This document shows positions 24,373 through 35,069 of a stretch of DNA of 64,000 nucleotides, one piece after another. The translations under genes and the position numbers were made by a program. Position 1 is the stretch's first letter. Each line of letters opens with the position of its first letter. This DNA comes from Neurospora intermedia (lineage: Eukaryota > Ascomycota > Sordariomycetes > Sordariales > Sordariaceae), in assembly GCA_037102815.1 (NCBI GenBank), contig BTPP01000004.1:496001-560000 (forward strand), written 5' to 3'. The notes under the pieces were generated by a model. It was given only the letters and a program-made list of their open reading frames with translations. It ran no database searches and was not told the DNA's origin.

Positions 24373-24588
24373 GATGCCATCATTATCGGGCTTGGGCGCT
24401 GGAAGTACATAAACACCGATGGGAGAAAAAAGGGGGGGCATGCCGAGAGGAAGGTATGTGTTCAAGGCTAACACAACCATGTCGGCCGGCGCATGTCCTG
24501 ATAGCAAGTGGAAGGGCGCAAGATGCGCAACCCGCCTAATGACAAGCTCGCGGATGACGAGGGATTTGCGAAGTCCAAGTTTGTCTAA
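24373..24588 (+). other. Coding-like two-exon segment immediately after the DUF4604 stop
   Basis: Continuing in the DUF4604 frame past the TGA, 24373-24453 is open and reads IIIGLGRWKYINTDGRKK and further basic residues. A good fungal intron follows (24454-24504, GTATGT...GGCTAAC...ATAG). The next exon (24505-24588) keeps the frame and reads QVEGRKMRNPPNDKLADDEG then FAKSKFV before TAA. No ATG opens this frame after the stop. It could be a stop-readthrough tail, an alternative isoform that splices around the stop (an acceptor at 24405 would fit the frame), the end of a separate small gene with an unseen first exon, or 3' UTR that happens to read well. I do not recognise the peptide. Confidence 0.4.
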
Positions 24589-25128
24589 GCCGTTATGCCT
24601 GGAGCGCTTACCGGGAGCTGTTTTTGGAGAACACCATAGGGAGCTTTGCTAGAACGTCGTCCCCGATCCTGCGGTGCTCTCTGACTCAGTGCCAGGCAGA
24701 GGAAGGTATCTTGGATGGTCTCGAGTCTTGTTTCTCGGTACTGAAAGGTCGAATCTAGACGATCATGCACTCACACTATGAGCAAATGGCAGTAGTGGCA
24801 ATCCCGAATCTAGATACCGTCATGCCAATCCAACCTCTTTCGAGCTTCTCGATGGTATATACAATTCCATGTTCAGTATTTATTTGGCCCCAGGGTTCTA
24901 GGTAGAGATCTACAGCTCTAGGTTTCCGAATGCAAGTCCAATGAGGTAACAACCACCTACCCAGCCTCATCATCACCCCCGTGTTCTCCAGGTTCGCAAT
25001 CACAGTGCTTGCCTCCCAGTAAACTTGTGTCATATGCATGCATCGTATTTCTCAATGTCTTCTTCTATTAACAACCCACTACACAAAACCTCAAACCTCC
25101 CATGGCAAACCCAACACAACTGGGTAAT
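24589..25128. other. Convergent intergenic region
   Basis: It lies between the plus-strand DUF4604 gene and the minus-strand COX4 gene and should carry both 3' UTRs. No gene or repeat was seen. Confidence 0.45.
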
Positions 25129-26484
25129 TTACCAGTACTCGGGCTTGACGTAGTCGGCAAAGGTCTTGGGCTCCTCGAAGCCGTGGTGGTCGTGACCGTG
25201 GTCGTGGGCGTGGTCGTCCTGGGGACCGACGTAGTCCATCTTGTAGACGTTGCCGCACTCGGGGCAGCGCTCGACGGGGCGCTCGCGGGTCATCTATTTT
25301 TTTTGCGTCAGAATACTCAATTTGAGCAGTAAAAGGGGAGAAGAGAAGAAAAAACTCACGGTGAGCCAGATGACGTTGTGGGAGTCGGCAGGGAAGCCAG
25401 TGCAACCGGCGTACTGCTCATCACCGGCGGAGCGGACGGAGATGGGGTTCTCCATGGTGCCTGTTTTTTTTTTACTGTCAATCCCCCAGCTTCTCTCTCA
25501 ACCCAGGTTATTACGGCAAATCTTACCCCTGCGGGAGGCATCAAGAGGCTTCATGTCGAAAACATCGACGCCCTCCATCTTGCCGAGAATTTCGAGACGC
25601 TCGAGACCGGTGGCCTGCTCGAGATCGGTGGGGACAGTGCCGGGGGCGGCACCGGGGCCGAAGAGGTCATCCTTGGTCTTGATCTCTGTTTGTCGCGAAA
25701 GGTATATTTGTCAGTCATGTATGTTTTTTCGTCGTATACGGTTTCGTCCGTCACCCCGCATCGTCATGGAGCCAGGGGAGGCTATAGGGAAGCTGGGCTG
25801 AACTGAGCTACCCGGCCGGTGGAAGCTGTGGTAGGGGGAAAGCCTCGAGCTTGAGCTGGTCGAGGAGCTTCTTCTCCCGGTCGTCCGCGCGATGATAACC
25901 CCCTCCTTTTTTTGGTCGTCCAATGCTTTCCTCCTCCTTCTTGTTGTTTCATCGAGCTTCCCCAAGCTTGACCAAGCTCAGCTCAAGCTTCGAAAGACCC
26001 ACCACAGCTTCCAATTGGCGTAGCCCAGTTCCCCAGCAACCCCAATAGACACAATGGTGACGCAATCGCCGGCGGGGGGAGATCATCATACCGGAGAGAC
26101 GCTTGATGTGGGGGACAGGCTTGGTCTCGGCGTTGCCTGGAATCAAGATAAAAACATGGTGTCAGTTTTGCGATCGGGATTCGGGGGTTTGTAATTGATG
26201 CGCGTTTGGTTGTCGCGAATTGGTTCGTGGTGGTGGTGGGGTTATGATGTCGTCGTCGTTGGTGGTGGTGGTGGTGATGATGCTTATGCGCGGATATTTG
26301 CAGCTTCGCGATTGGAGCTTTTTTGGATGCCGTGCTTTTTTTCAGGCCGCAGCCGCTAAAACCAGGAAAGTCCCGACAAGACAATTCACTTACAGCGCAC
26401 AACGGTGGTGGCGATGCTGCGACGGAGGGCGGGGGCAGCGGTGGCCCGGCGGGCGACGGCGACGGCGGTGCGGGACAGGAGCAT
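25129..26484 (-). CDS. COX4: Cytochrome c oxidase subunit 4 (zinc-binding, Cox4/COX5B family)
   Basis: Five minus-strand exons fit exactly: 26484-26394, 26136-26092, 25685-25527, 25460-25360 and 25293-25129, all with GT-AG introns and matching phases, giving 186 residues. The first exon is an Arg/Ala-rich mitochondrial presequence (MLLSRTAVAVARRATAAPAL). The core shows DLFGPGAAPGTVPTDLEQAT and LEILGKMEGVDVFDM, followed by the zinc site made by CTGFPADSH and CPEC. The His-rich tail (DDHAHDHGHDHH) and PEYW end are usual for filamentous fungal members. The protein is a nuclear-encoded matrix-side structural subunit of respiratory complex IV. The splitting into short exons is a strong check: each joint restores conserved sequence. 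Confidence 0.95.
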
Positions 26485-29100
26485 GTTGGCGACGGCGGCG
26501 GGTGGGTGGTGGTGGATGGTGTGATGTCGGAGTGACAGAATTGACCGGGAGAGAGCGGAGAGGCGGGAGATGATGTTTTGTCGCTGTCTGGTCTGTCCGA
26601 ATCCGAAGCTGGTTTGCCCACACTGCCGTGGGTCCCACAGCTGAGTGAGCTGGGCACTGCAGTGGACAGAGGCCCCGACCGTGCTGCCCTTCCCTTCTGC
26701 CGCTGGCAACTGGCGAACGGGCGGTTGTTTGGTACGAATGGAGGCGCTTGGACCACATTCTGGAAAGCTTCCCCAGCTGGTTGCCAGAAGCAGCTAGCGC
26801 ACGGTCAGGTGATGCGGCACGTGGGACTCTTCATGTCATCAGGACCATGAAGTGAAGCGACAATTGCGTGATGAACATATGGCGAGAGAGTTTCCAAGTG
26901 ATTATAGGCATCGATTGACTTGAGCGAGACACGGATTGTACGAATATTGAGCTAACCAGGAGCTGTAAAAGGTCATGATGGAGCTATCGCAGGTTTGACG
27001 GGCTCAACCCTAACCCTCCAAGCCCCAGTCCAACATCGGCAGTGCTCCACCCCGTCAAACGGAACTCGGGCCCGCTTTCCAGCTTCAAACTACCGAGCCC
27101 AATCCGGCTTCCGTGTCCGATAGTGGATCCCCGGATCGGCGCCCTTTGCATGTCGGGGCGGCACCATGCCGGAAGTGTGCAAGTCATCTTATTCAACTAA
27201 CTGACTGGAAAAACCACAACACAACAAACGATTTACAGTTTCTTCACCACAGCCGGTAACCGCCACCGGTCCTTTGTCAACTCCCTCCCCTCTCACCTCC
27301 ACCCGCTCCTTGAGAAGGAGGTGCAGAAAGCATAGTGGTATCTGAAGTTGTAGGGGTTGGGTGGTTTGGAAGAGGTGCAGGCATACATGGCAGTGAAATT
27401 CTGCATTTGAGAATTGGGTTCGGAGTTTGGGATGTCTGGGAGCTTACACAGGACTCGTATTTTACCTTGTTCAACATGGAGGCTCAAGACATGGAAACAC
27501 ACACGACGTCTTGTTAAGCACATGACCACGCCCTACAGCTACGTACTCCTCTTTCTACCTCCCAATTACCAAGTAAGATTCTTACCTACATGATACCATC
27601 TCCTAGTGGCGGAAAATTTCCACCTACCGAACACCATCCCCAAACCCCAGAGTCCTGTCCCATAGTTCTCACCCTCATTGAGGCACAGACAATGCACCCC
27701 ATTCTTTTTGATTCCTCTTTTGGAAGCTGGACAACTGGGGTATGCGGGGAGCCCGTCATGCAGTTACTGTCGTTTGCTTCAGTTGAGCGGTTTCCAGGGT
27801 CTTGGATGTCACTCACGTGGTCAAGTTGACACTGGTCATGGTGATGGCTTGCATGGATGAGGATGAGGAGAATACCTATCGAGACATGATGCGAGATGAA
27901 ATGGTGAGACACGGGCTTGAGTCTTGGAATATTCCTCGAACCATACCTACTTCTGTTCTAGCCCCCCGACCATAGGATCGAGCTCCTGCTTTGTCTTTAG
28001 GCATACATTCTGGATGGTACCCAATAAACCAAGGCTGATCAGTCCGGGGTAATCTGAGTAGATCTCCTCGGGCGGAGCTGGTTCCGCGGCTGGGGCGCAA
28101 ATGGCTCGGGGTCTTCACCCTGTCCGAGGACTTGCTTCGGAACGGCTTTTGGTTATTGTTGATGGCAGGTACTTGGCTGATTGTCAATGTATCGGTCACC
28201 TCGCTCGTGAAAAGACTCATCATGAAGAAGAACCCACGATGCATTGGGGAATAAGTTGTCCTAAAAGGAAGCCGATTTCCTTGCTCATAAAAGGAACAAT
28301 AGCTGACACAAATCGACGGCCAATCATCACGAATTGTAGCGTCTATTGGACGAAATAGTCTCGTGTAACTGAGTGTTTGGAAACAAGGACATCGGGCCTG
28401 TACAAACTGGTGAGTAGGCGACATGTTCGAAATGGCTGCATGGCGCTGGAGATCATCCCCGGACTTCTGAGGCGACAGGGTTACTGCAAGAGGAAGGAAG
28501 TAGACTTCAAAAGGCTGAGCAATCTCTGCAGCTGAGGTCCTCACTGACTGGAAATGGTCAGTCACATTGGACACCGGACACCAATGAGAGTAATGAATGA
28601 TGGCCATCCTACCAATTTGGGCACCGAGGGAAGGAGCAATCAGCCAATGTTGCAGGGCCGCGTGATCAAGGTTTGGGTCGATGATACTCTCTCATCCTCA
28701 TCTATCCGAAGAAGGTGCAAACCCAGGAGAGGGTTCATGTCGTAGTACTTGGAACTTGTGGTAGTACAATGTGTTGTATAGAGCGACATGATGAACGACC
28801 TTCAAACAACCTCAGGAGGGCAACAAGGAGTCTTGGCACTTGGCAGATGGGTAGGACACAAGTTCTTCAATGACCTACTGGTAGAAACCATCACCAGAAC
28901 TGGAGAGGTGAACCCACCCCAGACAGCCAAAAGCGTAAAGCCGAGACGAAGAGAGGCTGTCGGGCCTCGAAAGACAACTAACTACATAAGTACCTGATGT
29001 CGGGTCTCTCTTCTGGTTTGGACAGGAAGGTACCTACATTTTACCCCAGACTCTTGGCTGGCATCGACCGCAACTCTTCCATTCAGCATGTAACATTGTC
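26485..29100. other. Long intergenic region upstream of COX4
   Basis: Normal composition, with microsatellite-like GGTGGTGG and CGGCGG patches in and near COX4 intron 1. A 243-codon minus-strand frame at 27876-28607 is open but has no recognisable domain or codon signal and is not called. No RNA gene or repeat family was recognised. Confidence 0.4.
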
Positions 29101-30873
29101 TAGAACCCGTGGCACCTGCCTGCCTGCCTGCCTGCCTGCATCACACTTTTGCTGACTGTAGTGCCCTGTACAAGCCCAAGTCACTTGCGTGTTGCTTGGT
29201 TGCCCTTGCCCTCCTGACCAACGGCGACAACCGACAGCAACCACAGCCAGTCAGTCGCCCAAACAACCAAACTCCCTCTCTCAAATTTTTCCTCTCCCCG
29301 GCTAGGTGTCGACTCAGCCCGTCCCGCGTCCCCTTTCCGACAGCCTTTATACGCACCAATCAGACGCCATTCGGTACTGTCCGCGTAAACTACTGCGCAG
29401 AAAAGACTTTCCCGACACCACTCAATCTCTTCTTGTTTCCGTGTCGGCTCTAGCCCGTCATTCCTTTGGGTGCTTCTAACCATTCAGCTTGCAAACCACA
29501 CCCAAAAGGTGCATCGCTTCCTGCACCCCGGCTCTTCCCACAGCTTTTTTCCATCGTGCCGGTGCCCATGTCGTGCTACCATCTCGTTCGTGTCTCTTCC
29601 AATTGCTCGGAAGGTAGTAGCTAGGGCTGTTGGTCTGTTAATTAGTCTAATTGCTAGCTTCACCGCCATAGGGATTAACAATTGATGCGACCAAGATGCT
29701 CCATTGAGGTTGTTGGTCTTCATAACCATCAATTCCTGATTCAGGCTTCGTGGAATCTGGTCTTTCCATCCTGCTGGGTCAGCTCATGTCCCCCTCCCCT
29801 TCCTACGCTGTCTCACCTGATCGCCTCATTCGAGTGCTACCCCTCTCTCACCAAGGGGAAGAAAGTTTAACCTTGTTACCATTTGTCTGTTTCGTCCTGC
29901 TGGCCAGCCTGCTATGGTAGAGCTACACAACAAACATACGAAGCTTTCCCATCACCTGAGCCCTCGGGTGATCCAATCATCTTTTGGACTCAACCATTTT
30001 TTGGGCGACTTGCGACTTGCAAGGTTTTCGACAAATCAAATGAACCTTTGAGCTTTTCTTCTTCCCTTCCCCCCTTCTCGATTTTTTAAAGACGCCACTT
30101 GCGCATTTCTTACCTACCCTGTACCCTACCGAACATACACTACTGCGACTGAACATTGGACAGAAACCGGAACTTGTGTCGTTGTACCTACCTTGAATCG
30201 TTCCAGCCCTGCCAGCTTTTGTTTTCGCCTCATCAAGGGACCGTATACATACCTACCTAGTCAACCCCATCGGACCTTTCCGAAAACTGGCATACAAACA
30301 CACACATACACCATCACCACCACCACCACCACCACCATCATATCATCTTTTACAAGCTTTTCATTGTTTCACACGCCCAACTTTTACCTTCTCCCACCGA
30401 CAGATCATCTGGCTTCCTGAACTGAACAGAAAGTTTTTCTCCTCACCCACACTCACTGTCTTTGATCCGTATTATTGCCCGGTCAAGTCTTCTCGGTGAT
30501 GAAGCTTCCTCCTCCATACCCGACATTTCTACCATCCGAATACCTGAACACCCGAAACCCAACGACGACCCTTGTTACTCCTACAAAACCGACACCTTGA
30601 ACGACTGAAACAAGGCAACCAAAATTCAACATGGAGCATTAACGGATCAATCAACCTCTTATCACGCGTGGAAGTAGTAAAGGTCAGGCTGCGTGCGGTT
30701 TGTTGCTGGTTGCGCAATTGGGATAACACAGAGCAGAGTCTTATTTCCAGGATCTCAATCAGTCCTGCCGAGACTTACATTTTTTTGTGTGACTCGCGAA
30801 TCAGAGCAAAAATAAAGGCCAAAAAAAGGGGACCGGACTTTCTTTTCCTCAACACTCCACGCCAATCAATGCA
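29101..30873 (+). promoter_or_regulatory. Pyrimidine-rich promoter/long leader with upstream ORF
   Basis: From about 29.1 kb the + strand becomes C/T-rich with CCTGCCTG and CTACCTAC runs and a CACCAC run (about 30309-30337), typical of long fungal promoters and 5' UTRs. An upstream ATG at 30499 opens a 33-codon frame (MKLPPPYPTFLPSEYLN...) that closes before the main ATG at 30874. This suggests uORF control if the leader starts upstream of it; no transcript data are available. Confidence 0.35.
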
Positions 30874-32352
30874 ATGGGAATCCAAATCGTCGAGTCTTCG
30901 CTAGAACCGCCTCGATCGTCATTCGCGCAGCAGCCGCAGCAGCAGCAGTACGGACCATGGCACTACCGCGATGTGCGCTCAAGCAGCCGTCGTTATGGCT
31001 GGGGTGAAGGACCGGCGGCGGCGGCGGCGGCAGCCCTCATCTCGAATGCATTTTCCGAGAAGAAGAGGTTTGCTGGAGCCGCGGAGGCGGGCAGCAGCAG
31101 GGGTAGCGGCAAGAGTACCAGCAAGACGGCAGCGGCGTGTCCTCCACTTTCTGCTCTTGTCGTCGAACAGGCCCAGGAAGGGCAACCGGAAACTAGCAGC
31201 ATCGGATCAACAGAAGTTCTCACGCTCTCGGTCCCAGCCGCAGCCCCAGCCTTAGCCTCAGCCTCAACACCCACAACAGCAACAGCCTCGCCGTGGCCAT
31301 CATTCACAATCCCAAGACCTTCTGCCTCTACTTCCCCAATCCTCACATTCCCACTTACTCCCATCAACCCGCCGCATCTTTCGCATCTTGAGGCGCATGT
31401 CCTTCCCAAACCCAAAAGCCTTAAACGTTCTCGTCCCTGCACAGACGTAGATGGCCACAACACCGCCCCGCTCCCGTGCAAGAAGCGGCGTCTGCGGCTA
31501 AACTTCGTCACGTCCCGTCTATCTCATCCCTTTTCGTTACCCGCTACGCACATCCTTAACCGGGAATCGATCCTCAAGGGAGATAAGAGGCTACGAAGTA
31601 TAGCGGCGGCAGCGAACAGGAGGATGGCCATGGCTGGATTAGGGTTCGGTGGAGTTGGGGGGCAAAATGGGGGCGGAGGTGGAATGGCAATGGCGATGGG
31701 AGGGAGTGGGAGTGCGGCATCGTGGTTGAGGAAGATGGCTGTCATGAATCGGTTTAGGATGAGGATGATGGGTGAGGGTTTGGTGAGGGCTCAGCAGGCT
31801 GCGCAGGCACAGGCTGTACAGGCACAGGCTCATGAAACTGGGCAAGGGAGAGGAGGAGGAGTACCTATGCAACGAACAGCGCAAGGACATCATGGCTACG
31901 GACCCGAAACAAGTCAACAGCCTCCTCCACCCAGGGGCAGTCAAGCTGGTGGGCAACAAGTGCCGGTGCCAGTAATAACAGGGTTTCCACCGCCGGTGAT
32001 ACACACCACCACCTCCAACTCAGGACCATCGACACCACAACGCCTCTCTCCCTCTCCGCCCCTTCACCCACTTCACTCACCAGACCTTCGGCCCCTAAAC
32101 GACCAAGACGATCAAGATTTTGACGACGAAGACGTTGCCTTCCCTACATCAGCGCACGAAAGTCGATATGAAGGCGAAGAAGAGGAAGAAGGGCACGAAG
32201 TGTATGCGGATTTTGGGGTGTTATTCGGCGGTGGTGGTGGAGACGATGATCTCGAAGAGGAGGGTGATAGCATGTCTGGCGAGCTGTTTGTCGAGCAGCA
32301 AGAGGGTTTGGGTTTAGACGACTGGGATGGGATTTCTTGGAGGGCTGCGTAG
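30874..32352 (+). CDS. Conserved-looking fungal protein of unknown function, probably nuclear
   Basis: A single exon of 492 residues. The N-terminus is Gln-rich with a polyalanine run (about residues 48-55). The most structured part is near residues 205-240: a basic cluster PCKKRRLRL, a likely nuclear localisation signal, followed by NFVTSRLSHPFSLPATHIL, which has the look of a conserved motif. Gly/Met-rich and Pro-rich low-complexity follows, then an acidic C-terminal region (DDQDFDDEDVAF; EGEEEEEGHEVY) ending DDWDGISWRAA. Basic core plus acidic tail suggests a transcription or chromatin role, but this is inference and no named domain is recognised. GCAATGG start context and the absence of introns support the reading. 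Confidence 0.7.
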   Translation: MGIQIVESSLEPPRSSFAQQPQQQQYGPWHYRDVRSSSRRYGWGEGPAAAAAAALISNAFSEKKRFAGAAEAGSSRGSGKSTSKTAAACPPLSALVVEQAQEGQPETSSIGSTEVLTLSVPAAAPALASASTPTTATASPWPSFTIPRPSASTSPILTFPLTPINPPHLSHLEAHVLPKPKSLKRSRPCTDVDGHNTAPLPCKKRRLRLNFVTSRLSHPFSLPATHILNRESILKGDKRLRSIAAAANRRMAMAGLGFGGVGGQNGGGGGMAMAMGGSGSAASWLRKMAVMNRFRMRMMGEGLVRAQQAAQAQAVQAQAHETGQGRGGGVPMQRTAQGHHGYGPETSQQPPPPRGSQAGGQQVPVPVITGFPPPVIHTTTSNSGPSTPQRLSPSPPLHPLHSPDLRPLNDQDDQDFDDEDVAFPTSAHESRYEGEEEEEGHEVYADFGVLFGGGGGDDDLEEEGDSMSGELFVEQQEGLGLDDWDGISWRAA

Positions 32353-33346
32353 GTCTTCCTAGGTAGTGAGCTGGTATGGGAGGGTATGGATGGGACGGGG
32401 TTGCGGACTGGGCGGCATTGTCATGTTATTTACTACCGCATCACTAAAACTTGGGCGTATCGATTGGTTCGGGCAGGACGTCGTGCTTTTTAGCGCAAGC
32501 TTTGCATGTAGGCGGTTACATAAAACAAAGCAGAAGAAAGAACATAGGTGGCATTTGTCAGTGATTTGTTTACTTTCCCTTGCTGTGGACATTGACTCCA
32601 ATGAAGGCGAAGGTTCTAGCCAGGCTCCATGGCAGACACAATACCTAGGTTTAGGTTCTTGATCATTCGCTTCGGGGAGATACGCGATCACGTTCGGGCG
32701 GTTACTTTCTCGTGGCGAACATTGTTGTTATTGGGGCTCGCGACTCGCCTCCGGCTCGGACAGTAGGCAGCTCGCGCGGCTCCGGCCGATGGTGTTGATA
32801 ACGAATAGATAGATGGCCTTGGCGAGGGAAGCCGATAACGGACAAGTCCATGCGCAGGAGATTCAGTGCTCTTCGCTTGAAGATTCGACAGAAATAGCGA
32901 TGGACTTTCGTGGTGTTTCAGACGTCGCGAATACCGACGGATGTTGCGGGATTGAACTTCGGAGACGAGGGACGGAATAAGGTGAGAGGTTACGGGACGA
33001 TCCGGGCGACTCGCCGGGATTCACGGAGGTTTCCCCTGAAATATACAGGGACCCGAGGTTCGGTCTAGTGAGCCGGTGCCCCACTGCAGGGAGCTGCCCC
33101 TGCCGAGCTACGGTATGTTGTGTACCCCACAGCGTACATGCGCGGACGTCATGGCAGACGGGATCTACCCCACCTTAGTTTACTGGCTGCCGCTGCTGAT
33201 ACCTACCTACAACTTACAGTGATAAGGGACAACTCCCGGACATCCAACATCTATAGTACAGTCTCGTCTCCTACCTACTCTTCATCCCTCGTCTTCTCCT
33301 ACTACACCACCCACCACAACCACCACAGCCCGCCACCACCACCACC
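32353..33346. other. Intergenic region and leader of the OHCU decarboxylase gene
   Basis: Normal composition; the last 150 bases are C/T/A-rich with CACCACCACC just before the ATG. No other gene was seen. Confidence 0.45.
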
Positions 33347-34176
33347 ATGTCCTCTTCCCACACCCACAACCACACCCACCTCAACCCCGAAGCAACCCCC
33401 TTCCTCCCCGCCATCACCTCCCTCCCCACCCTCCCCGACGCCGCCCTCATCTCCACCCTCGACCTCCTCTTCGAGCCCTCTCCCGACCTGCACGCCCTCG
33501 CCCTTCCCACCCTGCGCACCATCTCCTTTTCCTCCTACGACGACCTCATCTCCACCCTCCGCGACGAACTGCTCGCCATCGCTGACGCCGTCGCCCTCGC
33601 CGCCGCTGATCCGTCAGTCCCGCAGATAGAAAAGGAAAATATCCAGCGGCCGTTGCATGCGATACTGGGTAGTCATCCGAGATTGGGCGAGCCGAAGAAG
33701 GAAAAGCTGTCGGCGCAGAGTCGAAAGGAGCAGGCGCATTTGAATTCTCAGAAAGATAGTGAGGAAGTAAAGGAGGAGCTGAGGAGGTTGAATAAGATGT
33801 ATGAGGACACGTTTCCGGGGTTGAGGTATGTGGTGTGGGTTAATGGGCGGGGGAGGGGGGAGGTGATGGGGGATATGAGGAGGAGGATTAAGAGGGGGGA
33901 TTTGAGGGCGGAGGAGAGGGAAGGGATTCAGGTGGGTTTTTTTCTCTTTTCTTTCTTTCGTGGTTCTCCCTTTTGATGTTGTCATCGGTGCTTCAGTAGC
34001 CTTGGTGTTCCTGGAGCTGCTACAGCTGGAGCACTACATCATGCGTGATGGAAATTAAGGATGGCAAGGCTGACTTTTACCTACACAACATCTAGGCAAT
34101 GTGCGACATTGCGGCCGATCGAGCGGCCAAACTCCTCAAGTCCGCGCAGGAGGCCGTCGAACATGGCAGCGCTTAA
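33347..34176 (+). CDS. OHCU decarboxylase (uric acid degradation)
   Basis: Two exons, 33347-33931 and 34096-34176, with a 164-bp GT-AG intron, give 221 residues. The fold family (2-oxo-4-hydroxy-4-carboxy-5-ureidoimidazoline decarboxylase) is shown by HAILGSHPRLGE, with the catalytic His near residue 110. SRKEQAHLN (Glu128, Gln129) and the substrate-loop region YEDTFPGLRYVVWVNGRGR also fit. Known members turn OHCU, formed from urate by uricase and HIU hydrolase, into (S)-allantoin. The second exon adds AMCDIAADRAAKLLK, the usual last helix, so the splice is needed for a complete protein; reading through the intron would give a wrong tail. No peroxisomal SKL-type end is present (ends HGSA), although the family is often peroxisomal. 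Confidence 0.9.
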
Positions 34177-35069
34177 GGGAATTGAACACTTTGGACGCAA
34201 GATATACGGAGGTGGGGACTGCGAACTTCATCCAACTGTACGGCTGGTGCCAGACGAGGCAGGAGGATCAAATGCAGGTCGCTTGGGATGTGACCTGCAT
34301 GCTGGGTGTTGAGCAGCCGGCGCCAAGGCCATCACCTCTCAGCCACACCCGTCAATCGGCCGGCGGCCTGTTTGGTGTTGGACGAATCCTCAACGACAAT
34401 GCAGAAGCACTCTGCTCGAAATGGACATTGGCTCCTTATCAAAGGACTAAATCGGTAAGCACCCCTGTGGAGAGCACCGGAGGTCAATCTTACGGTTCAT
34501 TCTACATACTATTCTGAGTGACATACTCGAGGACAAAAGGTGCTGGTTGTTACTTGCTAACCCGTCGTTGAAGAACGCCTAGGGACTTGCCGGCGCCCAA
34601 CGTATCAGCCTCAGTCTCGTCCTCTCAGCCTCACCCATTGGCCGGCCGTTTGTTATCAGACATCAGACGAATTCTCCAGGGCAACAAGGCAACAACATGC
34701 GCGCAGCCCGCGGTATTCAGCATACGGGCGCTACGTGGGCAACGTCATTGGAGAATTTGTTTGCTCAACGGGCCTCTGACCGAATAAAATACGCAGGAGG
34801 CCTACTATTACCCCCACTCCAGGCACCTACCACTACGCATTTCATGTTCATAAAGACCTCTACATGCTCTTCGAAATCGATAATACATCTCGTTTTCACC
34901 AGTGTCTCATATCTTCTTATCTTGCAATCTCCCAACAGTATCGATATTACAAACTTTACCTCTTCTTAATCTTCCAACAACAAAATTACCAGCACTACCC
35001 CTCCCCTCACCCTTCCTTCTCTCTGTACTCATCTTTGACTTTACCACATCTGACCAACAACAAATCTTG
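34177..35069. other. Intergenic region and leader of the dynamin-like gene
   Basis: No gene was called. Two stretches about 270 bp apart (near 34318-34400 and 34589-34690) look related: GCCGGCGCC, then CTCTCAGCC, CCGGCCG and GACGAAT in the same order. They may be an old local duplication. The last 200 bases are a pyrimidine-rich leader. Confidence 0.4.

Noticed and set aside
23815-24507. 230-codon minus-strand frame opposite DUF4604
   Set aside because: A by-product of the purine-rich low-complexity coding strand; hydrophobic runs only mirror GAA/GGA codons.
25983-26756. 257-codon minus-strand open frame over COX4 exons 1-2
   Set aside because: It reads through COX4 introns in another frame; the spliced COX4 model explains the region fully.
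27876-28607. 243-codon minus-strand open frame upstream of COX4
   Set aside because: No recognisable domain, ordinary composition without coding bias that I could see, and no splice or start context support; most likely chance.
33120-33629. Pro/Ser/Thr-rich plus-strand frame before and over the OHCU gene
   Set aside because: Shadow of the C-rich leader and of the OHCU coding frame.
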